The notes below the pieces were generated by a model that saw only the letters and a list, made by a program, of their open reading frames with translations, was not told the origin of the DNA and ran no database searches. Of a stretch of DNA of 64,000 nucleotides, positions 48,533-60,948 are shown in pieces. Source of the DNA: Acorus gramineus. Taxonomy: Eukaryota; Streptophyta; Magnoliopsida; Acorales; Acoraceae. Each line of letters begins with the position of its first letter. Within the stretch, counting starts at the first letter, position 1. The stretch is from NCBI GenBank assembly GCA_030737835.1, contig CM060849.1, positions 12,357,716 to 12,421,715 of the forward strand. Direction: 5' to 3'. The position numbers and the translations under genes were made by a program.

Positions 48533-49690
48533 TTTGCCTTTTTAAAAGGATATTTTTACATGTAAAAAAAAAAAAGTTTTTATGTTTTTTGAGATTTTTT
48601 TAATTAATTATGTATCAAAATAATGACGGATCTAAAAATTTTACCAAACTATTCGTTTGCTAGATCAAACATTTCTCACTTTGATATTTTAAAAAAAAAA
48701 AAATCAATGCCGACGACATTATTGGTTTTGGTGAGCTTAGAAATTAACATTAGCATTTTGACACATTACAAAAGATTTCCACCAGTTACACTAGTTTTAT
48801 GGGCTTTTATATTTTTTAAATACAAATAAAAAATGTCACTTATGTTGGCATTTTTATCTGAAGCGAACAATGAACCACGATAACAGTGGTGTTTTGTAGG
48901 TATTTGATTGGATTGTGATCCATTTTCTGGTTTATAATTAAATATTTGATTTGACAAGACACCCCACCTCTTGATAACACACCGAGGTGTGTTTGTGCCA
49001 CGTAGAAAGTGAGAGAAAATGAAAATAAGTAAAAAAAATTTCTTTTGACCACACATAAACATAGTGTTTGTGCCAAATTAATAGAGGAAAACAATTTTCT
49101 TCGCTTTCTCTTTGCTATTTTATTTTATTAGAATTTGGTGAAAAAAAATTCCCTCACACTAGAAAAGAAAAAGTGAGGGAAAGTGATTGAGGGAATATAT
49201 GAATTTCTCTTAATACATACACCAACAAAAATAATCGGATAAACATTCATGTAAGATCTCCTTTATGATCTTTGCTTTTTTTTTCTATTCATTCAGATTT
49301 GATTTATTGAATAATTTTATATTTTTTTATTTGTTGAATAGGTCTATTTTATTTTTTTTGGTATTTTATTGCTTAACCTATCTAGATTGAGATCTTAGAT
49401 CTATTTGTGTGATTTATTTTTTTATTTGTTGAATAGACAATACTAGTCTTCTTCAATGAACGATGTGCGTCAAAATAAAAATAATATTAACAAGACATAT
49501 AATATTTTATACATATTTTTTAAAAAAAAATTATATCAAATAATATTAATAAAACTCATTTAACACAATCTGAAACGCATGTTATTTTCAATACATGAAT
49601 AATAAGTCACATAACATATTCACGATCTTTTTTTTTTTATATATCAGAGGAACATTTCGTGGCTGACCTTACGGTCAAGTTGAGAATGCT
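48533..49690. other. AT-rich spacer
   Basis: Homopolymer A/T runs and short ORFs only; no gene or defined repeat recognised. Confidence 0.4.
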
Positions 49691-49845
49691 ACCTTCACCT
49701 GTTTACCCTGGTCCTATGAAAAATTCTTTCGAATAATAATCGCCAACAAACAGGTGGGTAAGTCAGCGTCAAAACTCGAACCCAGGACCTATCGATAATC
49801 GATAACACCATTAAACCCTGAACTGTTATACTATGACCACTGAGA
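49690..49845 (-). repeat. tRNA-like, SINE-type fragment
   Basis: On the minus strand GTGGTCATAGTATAACAGTT (A-box-like) precedes GGTCCTGGGTTCGAG (B-box-like). The B-box segment is shared with the copy at 4523. Confidence 0.4.
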
Positions 49846-49852
49846 ACCATAT

Positions 49853-50028
49853 ATGTATCTATATATGGGCATGCATGCATGATTGTTTCTATTTCATGCT
49901 CCTATACATAAAAGCTTGGTATTCCAATTTTTTCACGAGAATCTGTCTCCTCTGGTACACCTTCATTTAATTATTTATAAAATTCTAATTCCACCCAACC
50001 ATTCCCAACCATTCACCGCACACACTAA
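49853..50028 (+). repeat. Duplicated segment, copy 1
   Basis: From ATGTATCTATATATGGGCAT to CCATTCACCGCACACA; nearly the same as 50798-50964. Confidence 0.9.
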
Positions 50029-50083
50029 CTTTCCGGTTGAAACGGGAATAGGATTTATTTTTTGGTATATATTTATTCAAGTA

Positions 50084-50395
50084 CAAGGATTACAGTGTCT
50101 ACATAATTAAATATAAAAATCTTTTAGGGGCATTTTTATCTTTTATATGGATCAATTTATCTTTACGATTATTTATAAGGACAGTAATATCTATCCAATT
50201 AAATGTAAAAATCTTTCAGGGACAATTTTATCTTTTATATAGACTAATTTATCTTTATGATTGTTTATAGAGACTGCAATGTATACACAATTTAATGTAA
50301 TAGTCTTTGAGGAGCAATTTTGTCTCTTCCAGGGATTAATTTGTCTTTATGACTGTTTATAAGGACTTCAATGTCTATACAATTATATGTGATGG
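50084..50395 (+). repeat. 92-bp tandem repeat, about 3.3 units
   Basis: Unit starts at about 50084, 50177, 50269 and 50361. Each unit carries an 'AGGAC..CAATGTCTA', a 'GTAAAAATCTTT.AGG' and a 'TTTATCTTTATGATTGTTTA' word. Confidence 0.8.
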
Positions 50396-50797
50396 AATAT
50401 TCTGAAAATATTCCGTTAAGTTTGGATGAAAATTTAACTCAGGAATAATAATTGGCTTTTTTTGAGTTTTCAAGGACTCGTACATCTATCCCAATTTTAA
50501 TAAGGACTTATATAAATTTTTTCATGTTTATAGGGACTTAGATGTCTTTAACATTTAAGAAAAAAAAACTAACCCAAATAAAAAATATTAACCCTCTTAT
50601 CTTACCAAAATAAATAAACCAATGAAGGAATAGTAAGACACTCCCACCTTCCATTCTTACCTTGAGTGCTAGATATATATCATCATGTCATTCTTCAATA
50701 AAGGATCATATACGTGAGATTTATGATAATACGTGAAATTTATGATAATTTATGATTTACAGATATAAAAATAACATTTTTTTATCCCCAAATTCAA

Positions 50798-50964
50798 ATG
50801 TATCTATACGTGGGCATGCATGCATGATTGTTTCTATTTCATGCTCCTATACATAAAAGCTCGTATCCCAATTTTTTCACGAGAATCTGTCTCCTCTGGT
50901 ACACCTTCATTTATTAATTATTTATAAAATTCTCTATCCACCCAACCATTCACCGCACACATTG
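50798..50964 (+). repeat. Duplicated segment, copy 2
   Basis: Repeats 49853-50028 in the same orientation, 945 bp downstream, with small indels. Confidence 0.9.
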
Positions 50965-51023
50965 ATGTACAAAAAAAAAAAAAAAAAAACCACTCAATCC
51001 ATCACTTTTAATTTTAACAATAC

Positions 51024-51432
51024 ATCCCTCGGAGCATCTTCAATAGACATGTTAACTCACTAATTGGTGTTAGATTTTTTAAAAACATATAAAAATAATG
51101 CTCTAGTAGAAGTATTAACAACAAACTAAATATGGACCCCGCCTGTCATATGTTAAGGGAAGTGTTAACTGTGGCTAGTGCTTTAACCAGTCAAATGTAG
51201 GTCCCACCATTTAAAATATTCAAAAAAATATTATTTTGGGTGGGTAGAGAGGTTTGAGTGAGTGGAGAGGTGGGCCCACTATTATTTTGACTAGTTATTT
51301 AGCTAGTACATTGGAATAACAATAATCAACTAAAAAATAATGTAGTAAATGGGTGTCTAATTGAGTGATAAAATGCTGACATGACATTTTAATACTTGAT
51401 TAACTAACATATTCATTGGAGATGCTCTTACG
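51024..51432. mobile_element. MITE of the GAGCATCTCCAATG family
   Basis: The left end GGAGCATCTTCAATAGACAT and the complement of the right end, AAGAGCATCTCCAATGAATA, are inverted repeats. Interior AT-rich; no ORF. Confidence 0.7.
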
Positions 51433-51439
51433 GCATGTA

Positions 51440-51544
51440 AGAGCATCTCCAATGTATATGTTAGCTAAACAAGATGTTAAAGTGCCATGTCAGCACTTTA
51501 TATCTCCACTATACACTCATTTACTACATTCCTATTTAATGCCG
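51440..51544. mobile_element. Truncated MITE copy (left end only)
   Basis: GTAAGAGCATCTCCAATGTA through CTACATTCCTATTTAATGCC. It is nearly identical to the first ~100 bp of the copy that follows directly. Confidence 0.75.
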
Positions 51545-51947
51545 TAAGAGCATCTCCAATGTATATGTTAACTAAACAAGATGTTAAAGTGTCATGTCAG
51601 CACTTTATACCTCCACTACACACTCATTTACTACATTCCTATTTAATTGGTTGTTGTTGCTCCAATGGACTAGTTAAATAAACTAGCCAAACCAATAGTG
51701 GGCCCCACCTCTCCATCCACTCAACCTCTCAAATGTATTTTTTATTAATTTTTTAAAAAGAACTATCACGTGGGGCGTACATTTGACTAGCTAAAATACT
51801 AGGTACAGTTAACATGAAAGATAACATTTGACAGGTGGGGCCTATATTTAACTTGTCCTTAACATTTCTATTGAAATATTATTTTTACATGTTTTTTAAA
51901 AATCTAATACTAACTAATAAATTAACATATCAATCGGAAATGCTATG
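51545..51947. mobile_element. Full MITE copy in tandem
   Basis: Starts GTAAGAGCATCTCCAATGTA and ends, complemented, TAGCATTTCCGATTGATATG. About 400 bp like the copy at 51024-51432. Confidence 0.7.
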
Positions 51948-52576
51948 ATCCCATCTCTTCCTTACACGTTTCCACGTACCACTGCCTCTCTCTGACACAC
52001 TGTCTTACACATCCATCTGACCATACCACAATGGATCATTAAGACCATGTTACAAGGCATCGTGGAAAAGCCAGAGCAATTCAAAGGGTATAGGTGGTTG
52101 TTTATTTAATAGAGGGAGCAAGAGAAGCTAAAACAAAAAAATATCTCTACATAGAAAGCTCAAAATATAAGGTTTTTGGAGATCAACCCAAACATTTTTT
52201 TTTACCATATAAGATGTTCCGTAAGCTTGTACATTTTCTTGTTTTCTAACTTTATGCAAATAGTTGCAATAGATTTTAGGGTTTTTTATTTTTAAATATT
52301 TATAAACTACGTGATTTAGTGATCAATCCCTCATTTCTTCATATTTCGATTTAAGTCCATATATTTAAAAAGTATGTTTCTTATTAGTTTCTGGGAGAGA
52401 TTTATCCCTAAATTATTTGGTTTTCTTTTTAGTCCATAAGAGGGACTAAAAAGAAACATATCCTTTAAATGTGGTGACTTAAACCAAAATATGAAGAAGT
52501 GAGTGATCGATCACTAAATCATTAGGTTTATGGGGACTTAAAAATAAAAAACACTAGATTTTAATGTCCATGTCCA

Positions 52577-53202
52577 TCTGTTCTAGGGGAAAGCCGGGCC
52601 CGCAGGCCCCATTTGCGGGTCGGGCCAGCCCGGCCCGTTCTCAGGGCGGGACGGGCTTGGGCTTGGTTTTTGGGGCCCGGCCCGTTCGGGCTAGCCCGCA
52701 GGCACGCCTGTGGACCCGGCCCGTAGGCCCATAGGGGCAATCCAATAAATGTGTCACATATAATTTTAATTTGAATTGTGGTTGAATTATACAAATTATT
52801 GACATTTATGTAGGTGCTAATCTAGTTAGTTACATGTAGTTATTTACTTTTTCAGGTAATTAATTCATTTAATATTTTTATTGTTGAAAATTCAATAGAT
52901 ATAAATATTTTTTCAACATTATACTTAAAATTTTGTGTTATATTAACATTATATATAAATGAACATCTTAAAATTTAAAAATAAAAAGAAATAGTATGTT
53001 TAAAATCTGAGCCCATTGGCGCGAAGCCCAGGCACGGCCCGTTAGACCAGTTCAGGCCAGGGCCCGTGGGCAGGGCTTGGGCCCTCATTTTTTGCCACGG
53101 CCCGGCCCGGCCGGGGCCCGCTGGCCAAGCAGGCCCGCGGGCCTAGGCCTTGTTTCAACGGCCCGACCCTGCCCAGCCCGTTGAAGACCCCTAATCTCTT
53201 CT
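52577..53202. mobile_element. GC-rich hAT-like MITE
   Basis: TCTGTTCT at 52577-52584 and TCTCTTCT at 53195-53202 look like an 8-bp target duplication with one change. The ends are AGGGGAAAGCCGGGCC and, complemented, TTAGGGGTCTTCAACGGGCT. GGCCCG-rich arms surround an AT-rich middle (52740-53010). Confidence 0.65.
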
Positions 53203-54360
53203 AGGATGGCACACTACTCCCTCACCTTATTGCCAATCAAAGCAAGTACACGATAGGCTTGAGTTGAATTATTTCATGTGTACACAAAAAGTGTATTTCG
53301 AATGTTCAATGTTTTAACAATGTTTTTTGAATATCGAAAGTGAATATACTGTAAGTGTTGAATGGAATGTGATTGTGGATGTGTTGATATTTTAATGTAC
53401 ATTGAATGTTGAATGTGGTCGAATGTACATTGAGTGTTGAATGATGACAGAGAGGCTGTTGAATGTGTTAAATAACGGTGGACATGGTAACTTTCAGATG
53501 TGTTAAATAAAAAAAGTTGACGAAGTGACTGTCGATTTTTCTAAAAGAATGTTGAAAGAGTGATTATCGAATGGTTGGTGAGATTAATGATGTTCAAATT
53601 ATATCTAAACATGGATTTTTTGTTTTTAGGTTGGTGGGCTCAGTGAATTGGTTGGTGGTTGTAGACGCGCCCTACGTTATTTTGTATGATTGTGTTTTAA
53701 AAAATAGATAATAGTTGATTTATCCTATATTCTTTTTACCAATTTGAATTAGTAACATTTGCTTATTTTTATAATATATATTTGATTTAAATAGATGCGC
53801 GAAAAAAAACTAAAAGGTTGAATTCATTCATGTGCATCACATGTATGGCCATCATTCCTAAAACGGTTTTGAATTTTAAAAATAATCAATTAAAGGTAAA
53901 ATAGTAATATGGTAATTTTGTGGAGATGTTTAAGGTCACGAGAATTAGTGAACCAAGTGTATAGGATATTGGTCCGGAAAAATGAGGGGGTTCGGGTGGT
54001 TTGGCCTGCGTGACCTCGACTGTGGGTCTTGGTACAGGGGCTAAGGTGGTGGTGATGTTGTTGTTGGTTATGGTGGCTTTAGGTGGAAGCGGAAGAAGGA
54101 GAATAAGAAGAAAGAAGGAAAATGTTAAACTCAATCATTTGTACCGGCCAAACTCATACCACACATTTTTTTCATTTTTTTTAAATAGTAAAGATCAATT
54201 AATCTAATGAGTTATATGCTTTGATAAAAAGTGCATATCGCTCCACTTTGAGTTGAATGAACCCATTTTTAGTAAACGTAAGAAAATATTTAACGAGGTA
54301 TATACATCGTCTAACGAAGTATATGCTTCACTGAATTTCTAACGAGGTATATTGAACTGT
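53203..54360. other. Spacer without recognised genes
   Basis: Contains repeated GAATGTTGAATGT words at 53290-53470. Cleavage-like words AACGAGGTATATAC/AACGAAGTATATGC recur at 54290-54350. No coding sequence supported. Confidence 0.4.
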
Positions 54361-54361
54361 A

Positions 54362-56575
54362 TTTTTTTTTTAGAAAATGAAACTGGTGGGAGTGCCACTT
54401 CTTTGATATGAATTAAAAGATTATATGCCCATGAGAACAAGAACAAACTAAAGATAGAGCAAAAGAAGAAGCAAACAATTAATCCAAAATGGGGAGAATC
54501 CATGGGAAACTAGGTAAGAGATTTAACCAACCTCCCATGAAATCTCCCAAACACCAAAATCAGCTATGTATATACCATCAGCAAGCTCCTCTGCACCCGA
54601 ACCGAGGTTGCCCCAATACAAAAGACTCCCCAGACAATGATAACGCGCACCAAACACACGTTCATTTCTCCCCCAACCAGATGACTCACATGGTGGCTGG
54701 GATCAAAATCTGTCGAACCTTACTAAGTTGGCTCCTATCATCTCGAAGAGATATACTTCGGCTAAGGAGCCAAATGTGATCGAGAGAGCGAGGCGCCAAA
54801 CTATGACCCAAAACTTCTCCCAGTCGCTCCCAAACCTCCATAGCAAAATGGCAATCACAGAAGATATGAGTAGTGGTTTCAATACCATTATCACAAAGAG
54901 GGCAGGAGGTCGATTCGCCGGGTCTCCACAGTGACTGATAGGTGTGCGTTAATAGATGATCATTGACTTCATTGTACGCAAGCCAAAGAAATGCCTGGAC
55001 TTTCAAGGGAGCCTTGCAACTCCAAATTTGCCTTTACCAGCAACCCGATCGTTAAGGGACCTCTCTCGATCCCACCAGGCGTACACCGAACAAACTGAGA
55101 AACCCATGGTGGGTAGGATGGACCACACCGGCGTGTCATCTTCTTCAGCAACATGTTTGAAGTTCATAAGAACACAAAAGGACTGCGTGTATTATAGGAA
55201 TTCATCTTCTGAAAGTTGTTGGCTGAGAAGGTGCACCCATCCTCCCACGTTTTTCGATTGCTCCCAGAAATCTTGAACCATTCCCTCCTTGTTTCGAGCT
55301 GCTGCAAACAATTGAGGATAGATCTCCATTAAAAGGCCTGATCCGCACCAATGGGCAGACCAAAACCGAATGCGGTCCCCCCTTCCAAGACGCCATTGAA
55401 TCGCATCGAGGGCAACCCTGCCCACTTTGACAATATTCTTCCATACCACCGACGAGCAGGAGCTTGGTTAAGGGAGTTGTAGCCATTGGGATCTCCTTTG
55501 AAGACCCCCAGAGACCACCAACTTCCAAAAAGCAGACCGTTCAACAATGAACTTCCATACCCACTTGGAGAGGAGAGCCATGTTGAACAAGTTAAGATCC
55601 CGCATCTCGAGACCACCCCTACTCTTGCTCAAACAAATCCTCCCCCAGTTCACTAGGTGTACATGTCGAAATCCCTGCCCGCAACTGCTCCAGAGAAACC
55701 GGCGATGTAGCATGTCCAATTGGTGTAGAATCGTTCGAGAAGCTTGAAGAGGGAAAGAAGAAATATTGGAAGGTTGATTAATACCGTCTGAAGAAGAACA
55801 AATCCCCCCCCCCCCCCCACAATGTTTGGTAGTCTCCCAAACCACCCAGAGAGATGCTTTTCAACAACGAACTTCCATACCCACTTGGAGAGGAGAGCCA
55901 TGTTGAACAAGTCAAGATCCCGCATTTCGAGATCACCCCTACTCTTGCTCAAACAAATCCTCCCCCAGTTCACTAGGTGTACACGCCGAAATCCCTGCCC
56001 GCAACTGCTCCAGAGAAACCGGCGATGTAGCATGTCCAATTGGTGTAGAATCGTTCGAGAAGCTTGAAGAGGGAAAGAAGAAATATTGGAAGGTTGATTA
56101 ATACCGTCTGAAGAAGAACAAATCCCCCCCCAATGTTTGGTAGTCTCCCAAACCACCCAGAGAGATGCTTTTCAAATCTATGCATGAGCGGAGCCCAGTC
56201 GGAGAGAGAGAGAGAGAGAGAGAGAAGACTAAGGGATAGGCCCAAGTATCTAGTTGGGAAAGAACCAATAGGACAGGAAAACCGGGCAACAATAGTCCCC
56301 AAAGCCGAGTCCTCCATGTGGATCCCGAAGAAAGCCGACTTGTGTCGATTAATAGAAAGGCCCAAGAGCCACCCAAAGATGGAGACCACGAACATCAGAC
56401 CTTGAACAAATCTAGGTTCACTGTATTTTGGACTGCAAAAAAAAAGAGTGTAACAGTGCCCGAAGAAAGAAAGGAGAGGGAGATAGTGGGCCTTTGCTGG
56501 ATTCTGTCCAGCGGGCCTGGGCCCAACCCAACTGGCCTCTAAGCTATTGAGTTTGTTCCAAAGGTCCACCATCCA
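54362..56575 (-). pseudogene. 5'-truncated LINE ORF2 with internal duplication
   Basis: Minus strand: from 56500 down FVVSIFGWLLGLSINRHKSA, then FPTRYLGLSLSL, VLINLPIFLLSLFKLLERFY, LVNWGRICLSKSRGDLEMRD and LDLFNMALLSKWVWKFVVE (RT thumb/connection region). Further on CPLCDNGIETTTHIFCDCHF plus AMEVWERLGEVLGHSLA forms the zf-RVT domain near 54900. A T run at 54362-54371 is the poly(A) tail. Several frameshifts, a (GA)n insertion at about 56203-56224 and a 320-bp duplication. Not functional. Confidence 0.8.
55549..56190 (-). repeat. 320-bp tandem duplication within the LINE
   Basis: GAACTTCCATACCCACTTGG begins at 55549 and 55869. The two units are almost identical, differing at a few bases and in the length of a C run (16 versus 8). 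Confidence 0.9.
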
Positions 56576-57400
56576 GTGGGTTTAGTATGTTAATAACTTA
56601 GCATTTTATTAAAGTTGTTATTATTTAATTAACTAATAAAAATTAACTATATGCATTATTGAATCTTAGTTAAGTGAAATAATGGGTTTGAAAAGTTAAG
56701 TGGATTTCAAATGATTAATTTTGGATCTTAAATGATAATTGGGACATTAGGAAATTTAATTGTATCGAAAATATGTAAATCAAATGGGCCTTAGGACTTT
56801 CTGTTTTCTTGGCCCTAATTTCGGACTCTGTACTTCAATTTATCAATGAAATTGAGAAGACTATAGTCTACCTTTCTCTAAATAAAAAAAATCAACATTA
56901 TCTACACATGATCTATCTATTACCTAGTATTTGTCAATTGCATTTTTTAAATTTTCAAATAACATAAGTGCGGACAACTGAGAGAATGAAACAACATTTG
57001 ATGATCAACATTACAATTGACATGTCTAAAAAATGAACCCACACATAACCAACTATTCTACTATTGTGAGCCTTCCGTTATCCCACGATGGAAAATTACA
57101 CTCAGAACATTTTACAATCCATAACGTAAACCGCACATATATTTTTTTTTTTTTAAATCATATGATCATCTAATAAGGTAAGTTTTTTTTTTAAAATGTA
57201 AAACATAAACTTCAATTAATCGAATAGTATAATGAGAAAAAATTTAATGAAATATACATATTGATATAATGATTAGAAGAGACTAATAAGATATATAAAA
57301 TTGTGTTTTAGACTATATAAAAAACAGAGTGTAACCAAGCTCTCGCATGTCTGGTGATTCATTTTTTCTTATAAAAAGAAAGTCAAAGATGCATAATTCT
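56576..57400. other. AT-rich spacer with a small repeat
   Basis: The segment 57115-57340 ends GACTATATAAAAAACAGAGTGTAAC, resembling GACTGTAAAAAAGATTGAGTGTAAC at 60460-60485, so it is probably a dispersed MITE-like family. (Motifs shortened: ..ACAGAGTGTAAC and ..GATTGAGTGTAAC.) No gene. Confidence 0.4.
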
Positions 57401-57401
57401 T

Positions 57402-57915
57402 TCTTTTTTTTTTTTGAAGAGAATGGTAGGCGATCGCCTTATATCAATAAAACGAATCCCTAAGTTACAAATAGAAACATAAAATGGGAGACCGAAGCCC
57501 CTTGCTCCTTGGTAAAAGTGAGATCTTACTAAGGACCAAGTTCTAACGGGCCCGATCAAAAACAACTAATCTGATACAAGACTACCCTCCATGAATTTAA
57601 CTTCACCCTCCCCCACACAAAAGGTTCCCCAATCCTAAATAAACCCCTTGGTCATCTCCCAAATGTTTTCATCATAAGGACGTTAACCCTTGAAAGAAAC
57701 CTGGTTGCGAGTCAGCCATTCTTCTCTTCTAATGTTGTGGACCTCCGATGTGGCCCACGTTGCATCCAGTCTAAAAAGATATGGCTCAATAAAACTACAA
57801 TGATCAAAGGTACTGGGGATGTACATCTTTCCCAAGATTGACTGGAATTTATCCACAACAAGAAAAATAAACAGTTTCAAAGTTTCTAAATTCCTTTGCT
57901 TTGACACGACCATTG
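57402..57915 (-). mobile_element. LINE 3' end
   Basis: A T run (57402-57414), then GAATGGTAGGCGATCGCCTT and TATCAATAAAACGAATCCC. On the minus strand this is a LINE 3' UTR with poly(A). Upstream minus-strand frames (RREEWLTRNQ near 57720) could be the ORF2 end but no domain is clear. Confidence 0.45.
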
Positions 57916-60838
57916 TTAGATGGTTGGTGCACCTAAAACAAGCATGGAATTTATGGTCTAAATTGTCTCACTCGTTGAAAAGTTGTTTAAACTTTCTCCG
58001 TGTTGAATAATGTTACACAAACCTTTATCCAATCTCTTTTTGAGTGTTCTAATTTTCATAAAAATAGTTCGCGTCAACCAACCAATATATTTTTTTATAA
58101 AATTGTAAGAATTCAGTTATTTAAAAATATAATTTTTTTTTAAAGAGGGTTGTATCTCATTAGTGAGAGTATAAATGACAAATGAATTATATAAGATTAA
58201 AAATAAGACTAAAATTAAAAAAAAATTCAAAAATCATTTCATAACATATTTTTACACACCTTATTCAAATTTTTCTCCTCCTTACTGGAAAAAAAAAAAA
58301 GATTAAAACTCATTCCAAGAATGGTCCATTCAACGTGCCATGAAGCTTAAAAAATCATAGTGGGACAAAAAAAAAAAAAAAAAAACGCAAAATCAACTTA
58401 AAAAATGTCAACCAAACACTAAAAAATTGCACATGTGATCTTAGAAGAAAGATTTGTGGCAATTATTTAATATTAATGGGACAGTGTCATTCAACATCTT
58501 CTTTCTTATTGATTTTTTTTTTTAAGTCATGTTTTCTCGATCTTCACTTCAAAATAAGACAATTGGTTTGTTCACGTGAATCTAACCTTATTGGATATAT
58601 TGAATATTATGCTATATATATATATCATTTATCCAACTTGGGCTCATACAAAATGAGTAAACAAATTGTTTTTTTATTTTTTTTAGTAAACAAAATGTTT
58701 ATTATATTATAAATAATTGCAGACCCATCAATTCCACGTTGGTTTTGATAATAGCTGTTTGGATGCTCGGATGGGAACACGTTATCCATGAACCACTTTT
58801 ATTATCCATGAAAACGTTGTGAGTGCGTCTTATCTACCTATGATTAGCCAACTTTTGCATCTTAACATTAATTAAGCTTCCAAATGGTCATATTTGTTAA
58901 GAATTAATATATTACTACATGCGAATCGAGCTTTGATTAAGTCAATAAATTATAAACAGCTCTTACCGCTTGAAAAATGACAATAGATCAAATCATTAAG
59001 AACATCATTCTTAAAATAAAAAACCCATTATATAATAGGCCAGACACATACAACAGGTATTAATGGTCTTGGTTGAAAATAATGTGTCCTTAAAAGAGCT
59101 CTAATAGAGAAAGATTAACTAAAGGCATTGATGGGTCTGATTTTATGAGTATCATTACCTACATCTAATCTCATTTCATTAACAAAGTATATACTTCATT
59201 AATTAGTTGAATAATGTGATTTTTTTAATTTTCATTAACAATTATTAGTTTTTTTGAAAAGAAGTATATGGGATTCATTATAGTTTGTCTATTTTTTCTT
59301 TATAAAGTATAAAATCACCTGGTTGTTCCTATAACATAACTAAAAGTTCACCAATCAAATAAATATTCTTATATAATTAATTGTTAGTAGGTTATGGCTT
59401 TGATTATGATAGGTCAATTCAACAATCAAAGATTCTCTCTTCTTCATATTCTAACAAAGTGCAAATTATTCTCCTTGAACGTGATTATCCCTTGAAAGAA
59501 TGAGATGCTCCCTGATTCATTTTGGAATCAGTGAAATTGTGTTTAGTGCACTATTTAAAAAAAAACGAAAAAAACCAAAACAAAGCATGTGTCATTGGTG
59601 TGGGCATGAAATGTGCACAACAAACGAATTGATGTGTCATCTCCTAATTGTTTCACGTAGCACTGAAAAAAGATGAAGAAGTCACCATCTCTGAACCAGG
59701 ACACAAATGTGGTATCTACTAAAGAGTCCCTTGTATTCAAGTTAGGAATCATTCTAGAATATTCTACCAACAACCAAAAAATGAAAAAAAGTAATATATT
59801 TTTTTATGAGAGTGTGCTATTTATAAATTATAAGGTCTAATGGTAGACCACCATGTGGCGTACTTTTTAAATACCTATGACTCACCTAAAGTCGTACGTG
59901 ACCCCTTCATTTAATTAGCTGCTCGCTCTTATGCCAGTTGTGTGTGATCACAACGTGGTCCGTTGATAAGGTTAACTGATATGATACTAACACACTTAGT
60001 AACCAACTTTATTTAGATCTTCCCCATAATAGTGGCACAAGCCATTGTTGAGCTCATATATACCCACGAGAAAGATTCATCTCAAAAGGATTGTTAGGAC
60101 TTGAAACAGTGTCACATGTTTGTGAAACATGTCAACTGTGAAAGTTTGTTGTTTTTTTCTCTCATAATTAGTGATAGTTGTTTTGTATACAAAGCCCCTA
60201 AATATCCATAGGGAGAAAACCCCGTATACATGAGCAAAAAAAAAAACAGTTCAAGCTTAGGTACATTCAGTTTTTTTTACAGTTTCATATATGTAGCCAC
60301 CCCCCTCCATTTACTGTAACGAATTATATAATTCATTAAAAAAATTTCACATTTTTTATAATAACATAATTCAATTCATTAGAGTGTATATTTTTTATTT
60401 TATAAAAATACACATCTCACTAGATAAAATATATGATTTAAAAATATAGATGAATTTGAGACTGTAAAAAAGATTGAGTGTAACATTTTTTTAAAGACTC
60501 AAATCAAATATAGATTTTATGTGATTTTATTTTTATTATTGCTCATTAAAAAAAATCAACTTGTTTCAACAGCCATGTCTTACACCCTAAATCATCATGG
60601 AAAGCATGATCCTCGAAGACATGCAAGTGTAATTCTATTCAAAGGACAAGAAGCAAGACAAGCTCATTGGATATCACATTAAAGTACCCTGCCAACTTGC
60701 CTGAACAGAAGTTGTCAGAACTGAGCCCTTGACCTTAGCTTTGTTCATATTCCAAATACACAATTCAATGGAGGTTATTATTTAATTCTTCCATTTGGTA
60801 TAACATGCTACCAAACTGAAATTAAATATATAACTTAC
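57916..60838. other. AT-rich spacer without recognised genes
   Basis: Homopolymer runs and short ORFs only. A possible dispersed repeat lies at 60280-60490. Confidence 0.45.
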
Positions 60839-60948
60839 CTGTACTCTCCCCATCCTCTGCACAGAAGATTATTGAGTTGAGATCATCAACATAGATCCTA
60901 ACTGCAATGGATCTGATACCAAGTGTTCTTGTCAACTTCAGCTGGCAT
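60839..60948 (-). other. Unidentified exon-like segment
   Basis: On the minus strand a TTATTAG acceptor is followed by 110 nt of open frame (CQLKLTRTLGIRSIAVRIYV, then DDLNSIIFCAEDGEST) and a strong ACAG|GTAAGTTA donor. The amino-acid texture is that of a real protein. I do not recognise the family, and no partner exon is evident nearby, so it may be an orphan exon of a lost or captured gene. Confidence 0.35.

Noticed and set aside
53886..54134. Minus-strand 82-codon frame with a signal-peptide-like start (SLTFSFFLLILLLPLP)
   Set aside because: The frame starts with TTG, not ATG, the nearest upstream ATG is in another frame, and no promoter or homologue is evident. Probably chance.
60869..60890. 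YVDDL as a copia reverse transcriptase box
   Set aside because: The surrounding residues do not match copia RT, and the segment has splice signals on both sides; described instead as an unidentified exon-like piece.
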